Source of the DNA: an uncultured Clostridia bacterium
GTDB lineage: Bacteria; Bacillota; Clostridia; TANB77; CAG-508
Direction of reading: 5' to 3'
DNA: 15,291 bases
NCBI GenBank assembly: GCA_949935895.1
Contig: CATLGL010000023.1
Location: 1 to 15,291 of the forward strand
The position numbers and the translations under genes were made by a program. The notes below the pieces were generated by a model. That model was given only the letters and a program-made list of their open reading frames with translations, was not told the DNA's origin and made no database searches. Positions 1-6,651 of the stretch are shown here, one piece after another. Each line of letters starts with the position of its first letter. Within the stretch, counting starts at the first letter, position 1.

Positions 1-700
1 TTTTTTGCAAATGAAGGAAAAAATGTTGAAATAGAAGTTGGGCGGAAACACCTATTTACGACATGCCATCAAAACAAGATTTGTGAAACAAGGAGAATCC
101 TATATTGATGTATTTAAAGAATATGTATCACCAATTTATCAACCAGGAGATATTATTTCAAGTAGTGAAAAAATCATTGCATTATGCCAAAATAGAATTG
201 TAAAAAGAGAAGATATAAAAATTGGATTTTGGGCAAAGCTATTATCAAAATTTGCATCCCACCCAGATACAGGAGTAGGAGTAGGAGAGACTATTAAAAT
301 GCAATATGCAATTGATACTGTAGGATTATTGAAAGTATTGTGGGCAAGTATTGCCAGTGCAGTAACAAAATTATTTGGAAAAAAAGGCGTATTTTACGAA
401 ATTGTAGGGCAAGAAGTAAGTGGACTAGACGGATTTTATGATCATGTTTGGAAGGAGTATGGAGACATTGGAATTAGGCTTCCAGAAAACCCAAGTGGAG
501 TATGTAATGAAATTAAAGAGCAATTAGGTATTAGTTGCATGATAGTAGATGCAAATGACTTAGGGCAGGAAGTATTAGGATACTCTTCAGATATTACATT
601 ATCAGAAGAAGAACTAAAAGCACTTATCAAAGATAATCCATCTGGGCAAGGAAAAGAACTAACTCCACTAATTTTAATTAGAAAAAAAGAAGAAGGGTAA
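1..700 (+). CDS. CofE-like F420-0:gamma-glutamyl ligase family protein, 5'-partial, read through a +1 frameshift at CGG
   Basis: The protein resembles the Firmicutes branch of the coenzyme F420-0:L-glutamate ligase (CofE) family. Family-typical segments are visible: YLRHAIKTRFV near the N-terminus, PGDIISSSEKI, KIGFWAKLLSKFAS, GLDGFYDHVW, MIVDANDLG, and a C-terminal KDNPSGQGKELTPLILIR. These enzymes join glutamate by an amide bond using a nucleotide; members in organisms without F420 have an unknown substrate, so the true reaction is open. Frame 1 gives FFANEGKNVEIEVG up to position 42, matching the NEGKN-x-x-IEV start of this family, then meets CGG at 43-45. The rest of the protein is in the +1 frame from 44 to the TAA at 698-700. 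About 232 residues are visible and only a few N-terminal codons are missing. A TTG at 38 could be called as a start, but it has no convincing ribosome binding site and would discard the conserved N-terminus. Family call confident; function inferred. Confidence 0.75.
43..46 (+). other. In-frame CGG(A): putative +1 frameshift site 1, CofE-like gene
   Basis: Zero frame reads GTT GGG CGG AAA CAC and would end at TGA 106-108. The homologous sequence continues in +1 as GGA AAC ACC TAT. Skipping C43 gives V-G-G-N-T-Y, and family members usually have a glycine here (V-D-G-x-x-Y, from memory). This is one of four in-frame CGG codons in the window, and all four sit at a frame change. Confidence 0.65.
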
Positions 701-709
701 TACATGTTT

Positions 710-734
710 AAAAAGGGCATTTATTGCCTTTTTT
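710..734 (+). terminator. Rho-independent terminator of the CofE-like gene
   Basis: An inverted repeat pairs AAAAAGGGCA (710-719) with TGCCTTTTTT (725-734) through a 5-nt loop, with one G-U pair. The right arm supplies the T-run, and the A-rich left arm would let it work in the opposite direction too. It begins 10 bases after the stop codon. Confidence 0.75.
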
Positions 735-870
735 ATTGTATAGGAAAAATCAAAGATTTTTATGCACACAATATTTACGATACCCTAGTATGCCTGAAAA
801 AACGAGTAAAATGTATTTTACACATACTAAAAAGACATTTAAGAAAAGTGCATATCTTATATAAAAGTAA

Positions 871-919
871 TAAAAATACACCCAGTAAAAGTGGTTAATA
901 TCCACATAAACTAGGTGTA
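871..919 (-). terminator. Probable terminator of the ibrA/ibrB-like operon
   Basis: On the minus strand an inverted repeat (right arm 910-919, left arm 877-886, one mismatch) encloses a smaller GTGG/CCAC hairpin (891-894 with 902-905). It is followed on the minus strand by TTTTTATTACTTTT. It lies about 20 bases beyond the stop codon of the ParB-like gene. The rest of 735-940 shows no supported gene. Confidence 0.55.
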
Positions 920-939
920 CAACTTGTATAAAAAGGCTC

Positions 940-1473
940 CTAGGTAGTTTTTTTTAGATTTTCTTCAAATTCCTCCCAAGACTTACTAAAAACATGATTA
1001 GCAAAAGCCTCTTTTAAGCCACTTACTTGCTTTAAGCGAATAATTTCATCAAGCTCCATTCCTAAATGTTCTGAAATCTGTTCCTCTGTCCAACCATTAT
1101 TACTCAAATCAATAACAATTTTTGACATATCAACAATTTGATGAGTTCCTCTTGCTCGATTGTGACGAATAGTACTAGCCATACGATTTCTTAAATCCTT
1201 GTTAATCGTAACAATAGGTATTTGTTTTAAATGAAAATACTCCTTTGCGCAACGATAACGGTGAAACCCATCAACAACAATATATTTATCATTTTCTTTA
1301 TCATAATAAGTAACAATTGGTTGGGTATAACCGTCCTCCTCAATAGAATGTTTTAATAACTTCATCTCAGGAGGAGCAACCTTATTAGGGTTATAGTCAT
1401 TAGCAACTACTTTATCAATATCAACCATCTTTACATTAAGAACAGGAAAATCAATTTCTTTTACATTTTTCAA
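940..1473 (-). CDS. IbrB-like ParB N-terminal domain protein
   Basis: This 177-residue protein carries a ParB/sulfiredoxin-type N-terminal domain. Visible segments are VANDYNPNKV, a GYTQPIVTYYD strand-turn-strand, and VVDGFHRYRCAKEY at about residues 67-80, matching the nucleotide-binding GxHR/GERR box. NRARGTHQI and a helix-turn-helix-like stretch follow (EEQISEHLGMELDEIIRLKQ). In IbrB-type proteins this domain is encoded beside an IbrA-type PP-loop protein, as here; the pair was named in E. coli for its effect on immunoglobulin-binding protein expression and its biochemistry is unsettled. The start is TTG at 1473-1471, overlapping the TGA of the upstream gene as TTGA, with GAGGTG 7 bases upstream. 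Translation is therefore probably coupled. It is too short for a chromosome-partitioning ParB and lacks that context. Confidence 0.8.
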   Translation of the reverse strand: MKNVKEIDFPVLNVKMVDIDKVVANDYNPNKVAPPEMKLLKHSIEEDGYTQPIVTYYDKENDKYIVVDGFHRYRCAKEYFHLKQIPIVTINKDLRNRMASTIRHNRARGTHQIVDMSKIVIDLSNNGWTEEQISEHLGMELDEIIRLKQVSGLKEAFANHVFSKSWEEFEENLKKTT

Positions 1474-1844
1474 ATCTTGTCACCTCGAATCATAACAAAA
1501 TGTTTATAATTATCTAAATTAGTTATCTTTAGTCCACATTCTTGATACAAGTTTTCATATAACTTTGTTACAACACTAGGCTCAACAGAGAAATCCTTCA
1601 TAACTTGTAATAATAATTCTTTTAAATACTCTTCATGACTAGAATAAATATTTTTAATAATACTATCACAAACAGAAATAAAACCGTAAGCTTTATCATT
1701 AGAATCTACATATATGTACCAAATTTTATTATTATCGTCATAGATACGATCTTTTGTTTCAGTTTGAACAATACGAGAACCAAAAAACTTTCCCATATAA
1801 TAATAAAAATTAGAATCCTTATTGCTAAGTTTCAATATCATCAT
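1470..1844 (-). CDS. Small protein of the ibr-like operon, unknown function (possibly acetyltransferase-like)
   Basis: A 124-residue protein encoded between the IbrA-like and IbrB-like genes. I do not recognise a firm family. The order of a strand (KIWYIYVDSNDKAYGFISV), a helical middle (EEYLKELLLQVMKDF), LYENLYQECGLKI and a final strand NYKHFVMIRG resembles a small GNAT N-acetyltransferase, but no clear acetyl-CoA loop (Q/RxxGxG/A) is visible. The start is ATG 1844, preceded by GAAGAGGTGATAA and overlapping the end of the upstream gene by 20 bases. Its stop overlaps the next start by 4 bases. The overlaps at both ends argue for a real, co-translated member of the system. There is no in-frame CGG. 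Confidence 0.7.
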   Translation of the reverse strand: MMILKLSNKDSNFYYYMGKFFGSRIVQTETKDRIYDDNNKIWYIYVDSNDKAYGFISVCDSIIKNIYSSHEEYLKELLLQVMKDFSVEPSVVTKLYENLYQECGLKITNLDNYKHFVMIRGDKI

Positions 1845-3130
1845 TTATCACCTCTTCCCTAATAAAATTAACTAAATCTTTATCATCAGAAACTGTATTT
1901 TCAGTTAATAAATTGTCCCATTTATGAATCAATCTTCGAAGCTCTTCGTCATCTGTTTTTGTCTGAGCAAAACAAAGACGTTTCATATAAAAATCATTCT
2001 TTTCAATAGATCTTGCAATCCTTCGCCAAGAAATAACCTTTTTTTGATTTTCCAATTTACTATCTGCCTCATCAGGAATATTACAGATGTCAATATTGTC
2101 TCTTTTTTTATACCAATAGGCAAATTTTTTGATTTTTCGGTAATAATGAAGCATTAAATCACTGTTATAAATTCCGATGCTTTCTAATAAAAAGATAGAA
2201 TACTCTCTCCAAGTCATAAAATCAGGCTTAGAAGTTCGAAGGTTACCAAGAGCAGTAGTTCGACAATAAATATTACCGAAATTAACACCGATTAACACGA
2301 TTAACAACCTTAGCCCAAGTATCATATTCTAAAGCCTTAAATTGATCAAGACCATTTTTTTGGTCATCTCCGTAAGGCTGACATAAACGTTGCTCATGAA
2401 TACTAAGACCATTTTTATACATCAATTCATAAACTTGATTATATTTAAAATCAAATTTACTAACAGCTCCCCAAATATCTTCAGTTTTCCAATCATAAAT
2501 AGGATAAAAATTATAAACATTTGTATATTTATCATTAGATTTAATACGAGTAGTCCAATGTTTATGCTCATACATCTCTTTTCCTTCAAATGTAATGGTT
2601 CGAAAACGATTAAGACTCTCATCACTTCGAATACCAACACCACAAGCAACTATTCCACCATATTTTTCCTGATACCAACTAGCAAACTGAATAATAAATT
2701 CCTCAAACTCTTCTCCCTTACGGAACCAAGGAAAAGGACAATTACTCATATTGATACTATCTTTAGGCAAATCACGAACCCATAAATCTCTACTTTCTTC
2801 CTCCCAACAAATCCACTTCGGTTGAAGAATAGAAACAGCATTACGAAGAGCAATAGGAAGAGCAATGTGATAAAAATCTCGTATCTGAGATAACTGCTTC
2901 AATTCATAAATATGCTCGATAGTCAAACGATATTGTGCTTCAAAATCAATATATAAAACATCAAAAGTTCGATGTTTTTTCTTAGCAACCATATTGGCAA
3001 GTTGCAACATAACACTACTATCTTTTCCGCCACTTGCACTAAAATAAATATTATCGAAATGATTAAATATAAATTCTAATCGTTCAAAAGCAGCATCTAA
3101 AACGTTTTTTTCTAAGTATATCTTGGGCAA
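1825..3130 (-). CDS. IbrA-like PP-loop (PAPS-reductase fold) protein with DUF3440 C-terminus, read through a +1 frameshift at CGG
   Basis: The N-terminal part has the PP-loop ATP-binding motif SASGGKDSS (SGGKDS at about residues 33-38), typical of the PAPS reductase/adenine-nucleotide alpha-hydrolase fold, then YNFYPIYDWKTEDIWG and HEQRLCQPYGDDQ. The C-terminal part (KPDFMTWREYSIFLLESIG, YRKIKKFAYWYKK) fits the DUF3440 region of IbrA-like proteins. The two parts are in different frames. The first ends VVNRVN-CGG-TGT-TAA at 2282; the second resumes in +1 at 2289 as GVNFGNIYCRTTALGN. Joined, they give about 434 residues, normal for IbrA. A GTG at 3139 is open but lies inside the AGAGGTG ribosome binding site; TTG at 3130, 6 bases after it, is the better start. 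This could be a decayed gene, but see the CGG pattern. It is first in an operon with a dedicated promoter. Confidence 0.75.
2287..2290 (-). other. In-frame CGG(T): putative +1 frameshift site 2, IbrA-like gene
   Basis: The minus strand reads GTT AAT CGG TGT TAA in frame 0. Skipping the C (complement of position 2290) gives GTT AAT GGT GTT AAT TTC GGT, i.e. V-N-G-V-N-F-G, which continues into the C-terminal domain. This is the only in-frame CGG in the gene. Five other CGG trinucleotides on the coding strand of the same gene or its continuation (high ends 2176, 2278, 2372, 3029) and its operon partners are out of frame and without consequence. Confidence 0.65.
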
Positions 3131-3163
3131 AATTGACACCTCTTTAATTATTCATATATTAGT

Positions 3164-3192
3164 ATTATGATATAAATGTAAAAAAAAGTCAA
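3164..3192 (-). promoter_or_regulatory. Sigma-A-type promoter of the ibr-like operon
   Basis: On the minus strand TTGACT (3192-3187) is followed after 17 bases by CATAAT (3169-3164), one mismatch in each hexamer. It lies 34-62 bases upstream of the TTG start. It is back-to-back with the promoter of the next plus-strand gene. Confidence 0.65.
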
Positions 3193-3208
3193 TAAAACAA
3201 GAAAATGC

Positions 3209-3237
3209 TGTTTGCTTTTTCAAAAGTATGATATAAT
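3209..3237 (+). promoter_or_regulatory. Extended -10 promoter of the XTP/dITP pyrophosphatase gene
   Basis: TATAAT at 3232-3237 is preceded by TGA, an extended -10 (TGn). The -35 is weak (TGTTTG at 3209-3214 with 17-base spacing). The leader would be only about 15 bases, with AAGGAG at 3244-3249 as ribosome binding site. Confidence 0.6.
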
Positions 3238-3258
3238 AGCAAAAAGGAGAGAAAAAAC

Positions 3259-3843
3259 ATGCCAATATTAGTAGCAAGTACGAATTTAGGAAAAATTCAA
3301 GAAATTCAAGAAATCTTATGTGAATGGGACATAATTACTTTAAACGACATAAAAAATACGATACAAGTAATTGAAAATGGGAAAACATTTGAAGAAAATG
3401 CAAAAAAGAAGGCAAAAGAAATTTATGAAAAAACGCAAATACCATGTCTTGCAGATGATAGTGGAATTTGCATTAAACAATATAATGGGTGGCCGGGTGT
3501 TGAAACAGCAAGATTTTTAGGAGAAAATAAAGCAACTAATTCGTATGCAAAAGAAAGAAATCAATATATTTTAAATAAAATGAAGCACTTAAACAAAAAA
3601 GAGCGACAAGTTGACAATGTAACAGTAATTGCATATTATGACGGAAAAGAATTTAAAATAGGGAGAGGTACTTTATCAGGGTATATAGCCAATACTGCAA
3701 GAGGAAATAATGGTTTTGGATTTGATGAAATTTTCGAATTAGAGGATGGAAGAACATTAGCGGAATTAACAAAGGAAGAAAAAAATATCATCAGTAGTCG
3801 AAAAAAAGCATTAGAAAATATAAAAAGACAAATAAATGGCTAA
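3259..3843 (+). CDS. rdgB: XTP/dITP pyrophosphatase (RdgB/HAM1 family)
   Basis: A 194-residue housecleaning enzyme that hydrolyses non-canonical purine nucleotides (XTP, dITP) to monophosphate and pyrophosphate, keeping them out of DNA and RNA. Family motifs are in order: ILVASTNLGKIQEIQEIL at the N-terminus, LADDSGICI, NGWPGVETARFLG, then GNNGFGFDEIFE, TLAELTKEEKN and ISSRKKAL at the C-terminus. The length is normal. The usual SHR of the C-terminal motif is SSR here, so the histidine that commonly contacts the base is replaced, and FGYDP is FGFDE. The protein therefore belongs to a diverged subgroup, and substrate preference could differ. The start is ATG 3259 with AAGGAG 9 bases upstream. 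It is monocistronic by its own promoter and precedes sigH. Confidence 0.85.
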   Translation: MPILVASTNLGKIQEIQEILCEWDIITLNDIKNTIQVIENGKTFEENAKKKAKEIYEKTQIPCLADDSGICIKQYNGWPGVETARFLGENKATNSYAKERNQYILNKMKHLNKKERQVDNVTVIAYYDGKEFKIGRGTLSGYIANTARGNNGFGFDEIFELEDGRTLAELTKEEKNIISSRKKALENIKRQING

Positions 3844-3869
3844 AACATAAGAAAAAACACGAAAAACTA

Positions 3870-3923
3870 TTGACATCTTAATATTTTATCAATATAATAC
3901 AAGCATAATCAGCATTAGGAGGT
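3870..3923 (+). promoter_or_regulatory. Perfect consensus promoter and ribosome binding site of sigH
   Basis: TTGACA (3870-3875), a 17-base spacer and TATAAT (3893-3898) match the housekeeping consensus exactly. AGGAGGT (3917-3923) precedes the ATG at 3934 by 10 bases. This suggests strong constitutive sigH transcription unless repressed; no obvious operator palindrome is visible. Confidence 0.8.
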
Positions 3924-3933
3924 ACTAAAATAC

Positions 3934-4575
3934 ATGACACCAATACATCAATTTCATGAATCATATACTAATATGCCAGATGAACAAATTATTGAAGTTA
4001 TTCAAGCAGGAGATAATACAGCATTAAATTATTTAATGAATAAATATCATGATTTAGTCAATATGAAAGCAAGTAAATTTTTTATGGTAGGAGCCGAAAG
4101 AGACGATATTATTCAAGAAGGGCTTATTGGGTTATATAAAGCGACCAAAGCATTCAATGTCGATAAACAAAATTCATTCAAAACCTTTGCTAACTTATGT
4201 ATAGAAAGGCAACTTATTACAGCCTTAAAAACGTCTAATAGGCAAAAAAATATACCATTAAATTCAGCATTTTCGTTAAATTCAGCAGCATATGAAGAAA
4301 ATGAAGATGTACCAGTAATTGATATTTTAGAAACAAAAACAGTAGAAGACCCATTAGAAGTAATTACAAAACAAGAATATTATCATTCGATTGAAAATAA
4401 AATAAACGAAAGTTTAAGCGAATTTGAAAAAAAAGTATTACATTACTATAAGCAAGGAAAATCATATGCAGACATTGCTAAAAAATTAGATACAAAAGTA
4501 AAGTCAGTAGATACGGCAATTCAAAGAATTCGTAAAAAAGCAAATAAAATAAAAGAAACGATGGAGCAAGAATAA
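3934..4575 (+). CDS. sigH: RNA polymerase sigma factor SigH (Spo0H, sigma-70 family)
   Basis: A 213-residue sigma factor. Region 2 is clear: ALNYLMNKYHDLV, then RDDIIQEGLIGLYKAT (core-binding region 2.2) and FKTFANLCIERQLITALK (regions 2.3-2.4, -10 recognition). A variable linker precedes region 4, SEFEKKVLHYYKQGKSYADIAKKLD with the helix-turn-helix VKSVDTAIQRIRKKA for -35 contact. Length and sequence fit SigH of endospore-forming Firmicutes, which directs early sporulation and post-exponential genes. Some non-sporing Clostridia keep it, so sporulation cannot be claimed from this gene alone. The gene stands alone with a consensus promoter and its own terminator. Confidence 0.9.
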   Translation: MTPIHQFHESYTNMPDEQIIEVIQAGDNTALNYLMNKYHDLVNMKASKFFMVGAERDDIIQEGLIGLYKATKAFNVDKQNSFKTFANLCIERQLITALKTSNRQKNIPLNSAFSLNSAAYEENEDVPVIDILETKTVEDPLEVITKQEYYHSIENKINESLSEFEKKVLHYYKQGKSYADIAKKLDTKVKSVDTAIQRIRKKANKIKETMEQE

Positions 4576-4590
4576 CTCTTGCTCCTTTTT
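4563..4590 (+). terminator. Rho-independent terminator overlapping the sigH stop codon
   Basis: GGAGCAAGA (4563-4571) pairs with TCTTGCTCC (4577-4585) through a 5-base loop, followed by TTTTT. The loop holds the TAA stop codon, so the last codons of sigH form the left arm of the terminator. Confidence 0.85.
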
Positions 4591-4617
4591 GCAATATAAA
4601 AATGACACTAAAATCTA

Positions 4618-4673
4618 TTGACAAGATATTATTTGTAGAGATAAAATAGTACCATAAAGAAAGAAAAGAGGAG
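4618..4673 (+). promoter_or_regulatory. Promoter and ribosome binding site of the pilin-collar gene
   Basis: TTGACA (4618-4623), 18-base spacer, TAAAAT (4642-4647). AGAGGAG (4667-4673) lies 9 bases before ATG 4683, which supports that start over the ATG six codons later. Confidence 0.7.
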
Positions 4674-4682
4674 CAAAAGAAA

Positions 4683-5516
4683 ATGAGAGAGAGAAAAGGT
4701 ATGAAATTAAAGAATAATTCATCTACAACCGAAAAAATTTCAGTATCAGGAATCACATTGGTAGCACTTGTAATAACAATCATTATTTTGCTAATATTAG
4801 CAGGAGTTACATTAGAATTTGTGTTTAGTGAAACTGGAATTATAGAATTAGCCGATAAGGCTAGAAAAAACTATATAAATGCAGAACAAGAAGAAAGTAG
4901 GAAATTAGAAAATTTATATAGTTCAATACTTATTGCAACAAATGATGAATCACAAATAACCGTAACAATGGAAGATTTAAAGAATATAATTAAAGAGCAA
5001 ATAAAAGAAGAAATGAAAGAAGAGAATAAAAATCCAACAGGAACGGTTATTTCATATATGGGAAATAACGCACCAGAAGGATATTTACCATGCGATGGAG
5101 GAATATATAATATATCAGATGAAAAATATATGAATTTGGCAGAGCAGATAAAGAATGAATTTGGAAAGTATAACTATTTTGGAGGAGATGGAGAAACAAC
5201 ATTTGCAGTACCTGATTTAAGAGGCGAATTTTTAAGAGGAACGGGAACTAATAGTCATGCTTATGGCGGTAGAGGATTGTCCGTTGGAACCCATCAAGAA
5301 CCAACGCTAATACCATGTATAGAAAGCAATATAAACGGACAAGTAATCAATTCGCATAATAGCAATGGGGCAATTTCAATATCCAATGAAGATTGGGTTA
5401 GATTAGGAAGAGTAAATGTGACGACGCCTCAAGATTCTACAGGGCAATGGAACGGCAGAATTCAATATACAATGCGTCCAACAAATACATCAGTACTATA
5501 TTGTATAAAATATTAG
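4683..5516 (+). CDS. Prepilin-like membrane anchor fused to a phage tail-collar domain
   Basis: A 277-residue protein. Residues 1-23 are a basic leader ending in glycine; G23 is followed by ITLVALVITIIILL, a hydrophobic helix with the layout of class III signal (type IV prepilin) sequences. The usual glutamate at mature position 5 is alanine (A28). A charged, coiled-coil-prone middle (about residues 60-115) leads to a domain starting PTGTVISYMGNNAPEGYLPCDGG and continuing FAVPDLRGEFLRGTG to MRPTNTSVLYCIKY. This is the pattern of the phage tail-collar domain (PF07484), which in phages joins tail-fibre parts. I infer a surface-displayed or pilus-like protein with a receptor-binding or structural head. 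No phage genes surround it. It is a single-gene unit with promoter and terminator. Confidence 0.75.
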   Translation: MRERKGMKLKNNSSTTEKISVSGITLVALVITIIILLILAGVTLEFVFSETGIIELADKARKNYINAEQEESRKLENLYSSILIATNDESQITVTMEDLKNIIKEQIKEEMKEENKNPTGTVISYMGNNAPEGYLPCDGGIYNISDEKYMNLAEQIKNEFGKYNYFGGDGETTFAVPDLRGEFLRGTGTNSHAYGGRGLSVGTHQEPTLIPCIESNINGQVINSHNSNGAISISNEDWVRLGRVNVTTPQDSTGQWNGRIQYTMRPTNTSVLYCIKY

Positions 5517-5556
5517 AACAATGTTTAAAGTATAAAAGAATTACTAAAAATGAAAG

Positions 5557-5601
5557 TAAACCTCGATTATTAGGCAAAAGTTTAATAATGGGGTTATTTT
5601 T
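5557..5601 (+). terminator. Probable terminator of the pilin-collar gene
   Basis: An imperfect inverted repeat pairs 5559-5572 (AACCTCGATTATTA) with 5583-5595 (TAATAATGGGGTT), followed by ATTTTT. One bulged base and a G-U pair weaken it. Confidence 0.55.
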
Positions 5602-5612
5602 GTATGTTTTAT

Positions 5613-5661
5613 AAAAAATTATGTAAACACTATTGAAAAATTATGTAAAGTGTTATATAAT
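5613..5661 (+). promoter_or_regulatory. Promoter of the tandem-HTH gene with repeats at the -35
   Basis: TTGAAA (5633-5638), 17-base spacer, TATAAT (5656-5661). AACACT (5626-5631) and AGTGTT (5649-5654) form an inverted repeat bracketing the -35 and spacer. AAAAATTATGTAAA occurs twice, near 5613-5626 and 5636-5649, 23 bases apart. This is a plausible operator; autoregulation by the downstream DNA-binding protein is only a guess. Confidence 0.55.
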
Positions 5662-5691
5662 ATTGAAAAATATAGTTGAAAGAGGAAAAAC

Positions 5692-6651
5692 ATGCAAATA
5701 GAAGAGTTAGATAAAAAAACATTAGAAGAAAAAGAAAGAGTAAGACTACAAACAAAAGCGAACATACAAGCAAGAGCTGAAGCGAGAAGAAAGGCAGAAG
5801 AAAAAGAAATATTAGCTTTAATTGCTCAAAATTATTCTGTAAAGCAGATTGCTGTGTCGAAAGGGGAGAATGAATTTGCAATAAGACGTAAAATAAAAAG
5901 AATAGATTCAGCATTGTTAGAAGAAGCCTATAGAATAGCCAAGGAGAAACAAGATAAAGAGATATTAGATTTACTTAAGAAAGGATATTCACGTGCTAGC
6001 ATAGGAGTAGAATTAGATGTTTCACCAGGAACAGTACGTAATAGAATACAACAAATAGATAAGGCAAAGCTAGAAGAGGCTTTAAAAGAAGGAGAAAAGG
6101 CAAAAGAAGCTATTAAGCAACAAGAACAATTAGAAAAACAGAAAAAAGTGGAACAAGAAAAAATAAAGATGGGTGAAAGTGCAAAGAAAAACGAAGTAGA
6201 AAAAAAGTTATGTTCAAAGAAATTAACAAAAAAAGGTGTAGCAGATTGCCGTAAGGCAATTGATGAAAAATATGATACTGTAACCGAAAAAGAGATTATT
6301 TTATTAGTAAAAGCATATGTAAAATTTAATCAAATAAGAGAAGCAGAATACTTTTTAAATACCATCATAAACAATGAAGATATGCAATATCTAAATATAG
6401 AAGGGCTAAAACAAATACGAACAGAAGTGCAACAAATCGAAAAAAAGCAAATAGCCTGGAAATTAGTACGACAGGAAATGAAAACAGAAGATATTATGAA
6501 AATGTCAGGATTAAGGGAAACAGATGTTATTGCTTTAAAAAGAAAGTGGCAAATGAAACAAGAAGAAGTAGGACAAATATTAAAAGAACATAATCCAAAA
6601 GGTAAGCTTGGTCAACCTCCAATTTCTCAAGGGCAAGAATTTGGAGAATAA
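5692..6651 (+). CDS. Coiled-coil protein with tandem helix-turn-helix units, unknown function
   Basis: A 319-residue, highly charged protein (many E, K, Q). Two repeated units about 51 residues apart look like helix-turn-helix segments: EILALIAQNYSVKQIAVSKG to RRKIKRID (about 39-72) and EILDLLKKGYSRASIGVELD to VRNRIQQID (about 90-123). They resemble resolvase or sigma region 4-like helices. A long coiled coil (about 124-180) and a helical C-terminal part follow, with a possible third, degenerate unit (MKTEDIMKMSGLRETDVIALKRKW). No signal peptide or membrane segment is visible. I do not recognise the family. DNA binding is inferred from the repeats only. The start is ATG 5692 after AGAGG. Its own promoter lies upstream, and the rpoBC promoter follows immediately. 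Confidence 0.65.
   Translation: MQIEELDKKTLEEKERVRLQTKANIQARAEARRKAEEKEILALIAQNYSVKQIAVSKGENEFAIRRKIKRIDSALLEEAYRIAKEKQDKEILDLLKKGYSRASIGVELDVSPGTVRNRIQQIDKAKLEEALKEGEKAKEAIKQQEQLEKQKKVEQEKIKMGESAKKNEVEKKLCSKKLTKKGVADCRKAIDEKYDTVTEKEIILLVKAYVKFNQIREAEYFLNTIINNEDMQYLNIEGLKQIRTEVQQIEKKQIAWKLVRQEMKTEDIMKMSGLRETDVIALKRKWQMKQEEVGQILKEHNPKGKLGQPPISQGQEFGE

Noticed and set aside
704..898. 64-residue reading frame after the CofE-like gene
   Set aside because: It starts inside the terminator hairpin, has no ribosome binding site and has a biased K/C/Y/H composition; it is probably not a gene.
940..1473. Chromosome partitioning ParB/Spo0J or noc
   Set aside because: Too short, no ParA neighbour and no parS-like sites seen; context and sequence fit IbrB-type proteins.
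4683..5516. Prophage remnant indicated by the tail-collar domain
   Set aside because: Flanking genes are housekeeping, the gene has its own promoter and terminator, and the N-terminus is pilin-like rather than phage-like.
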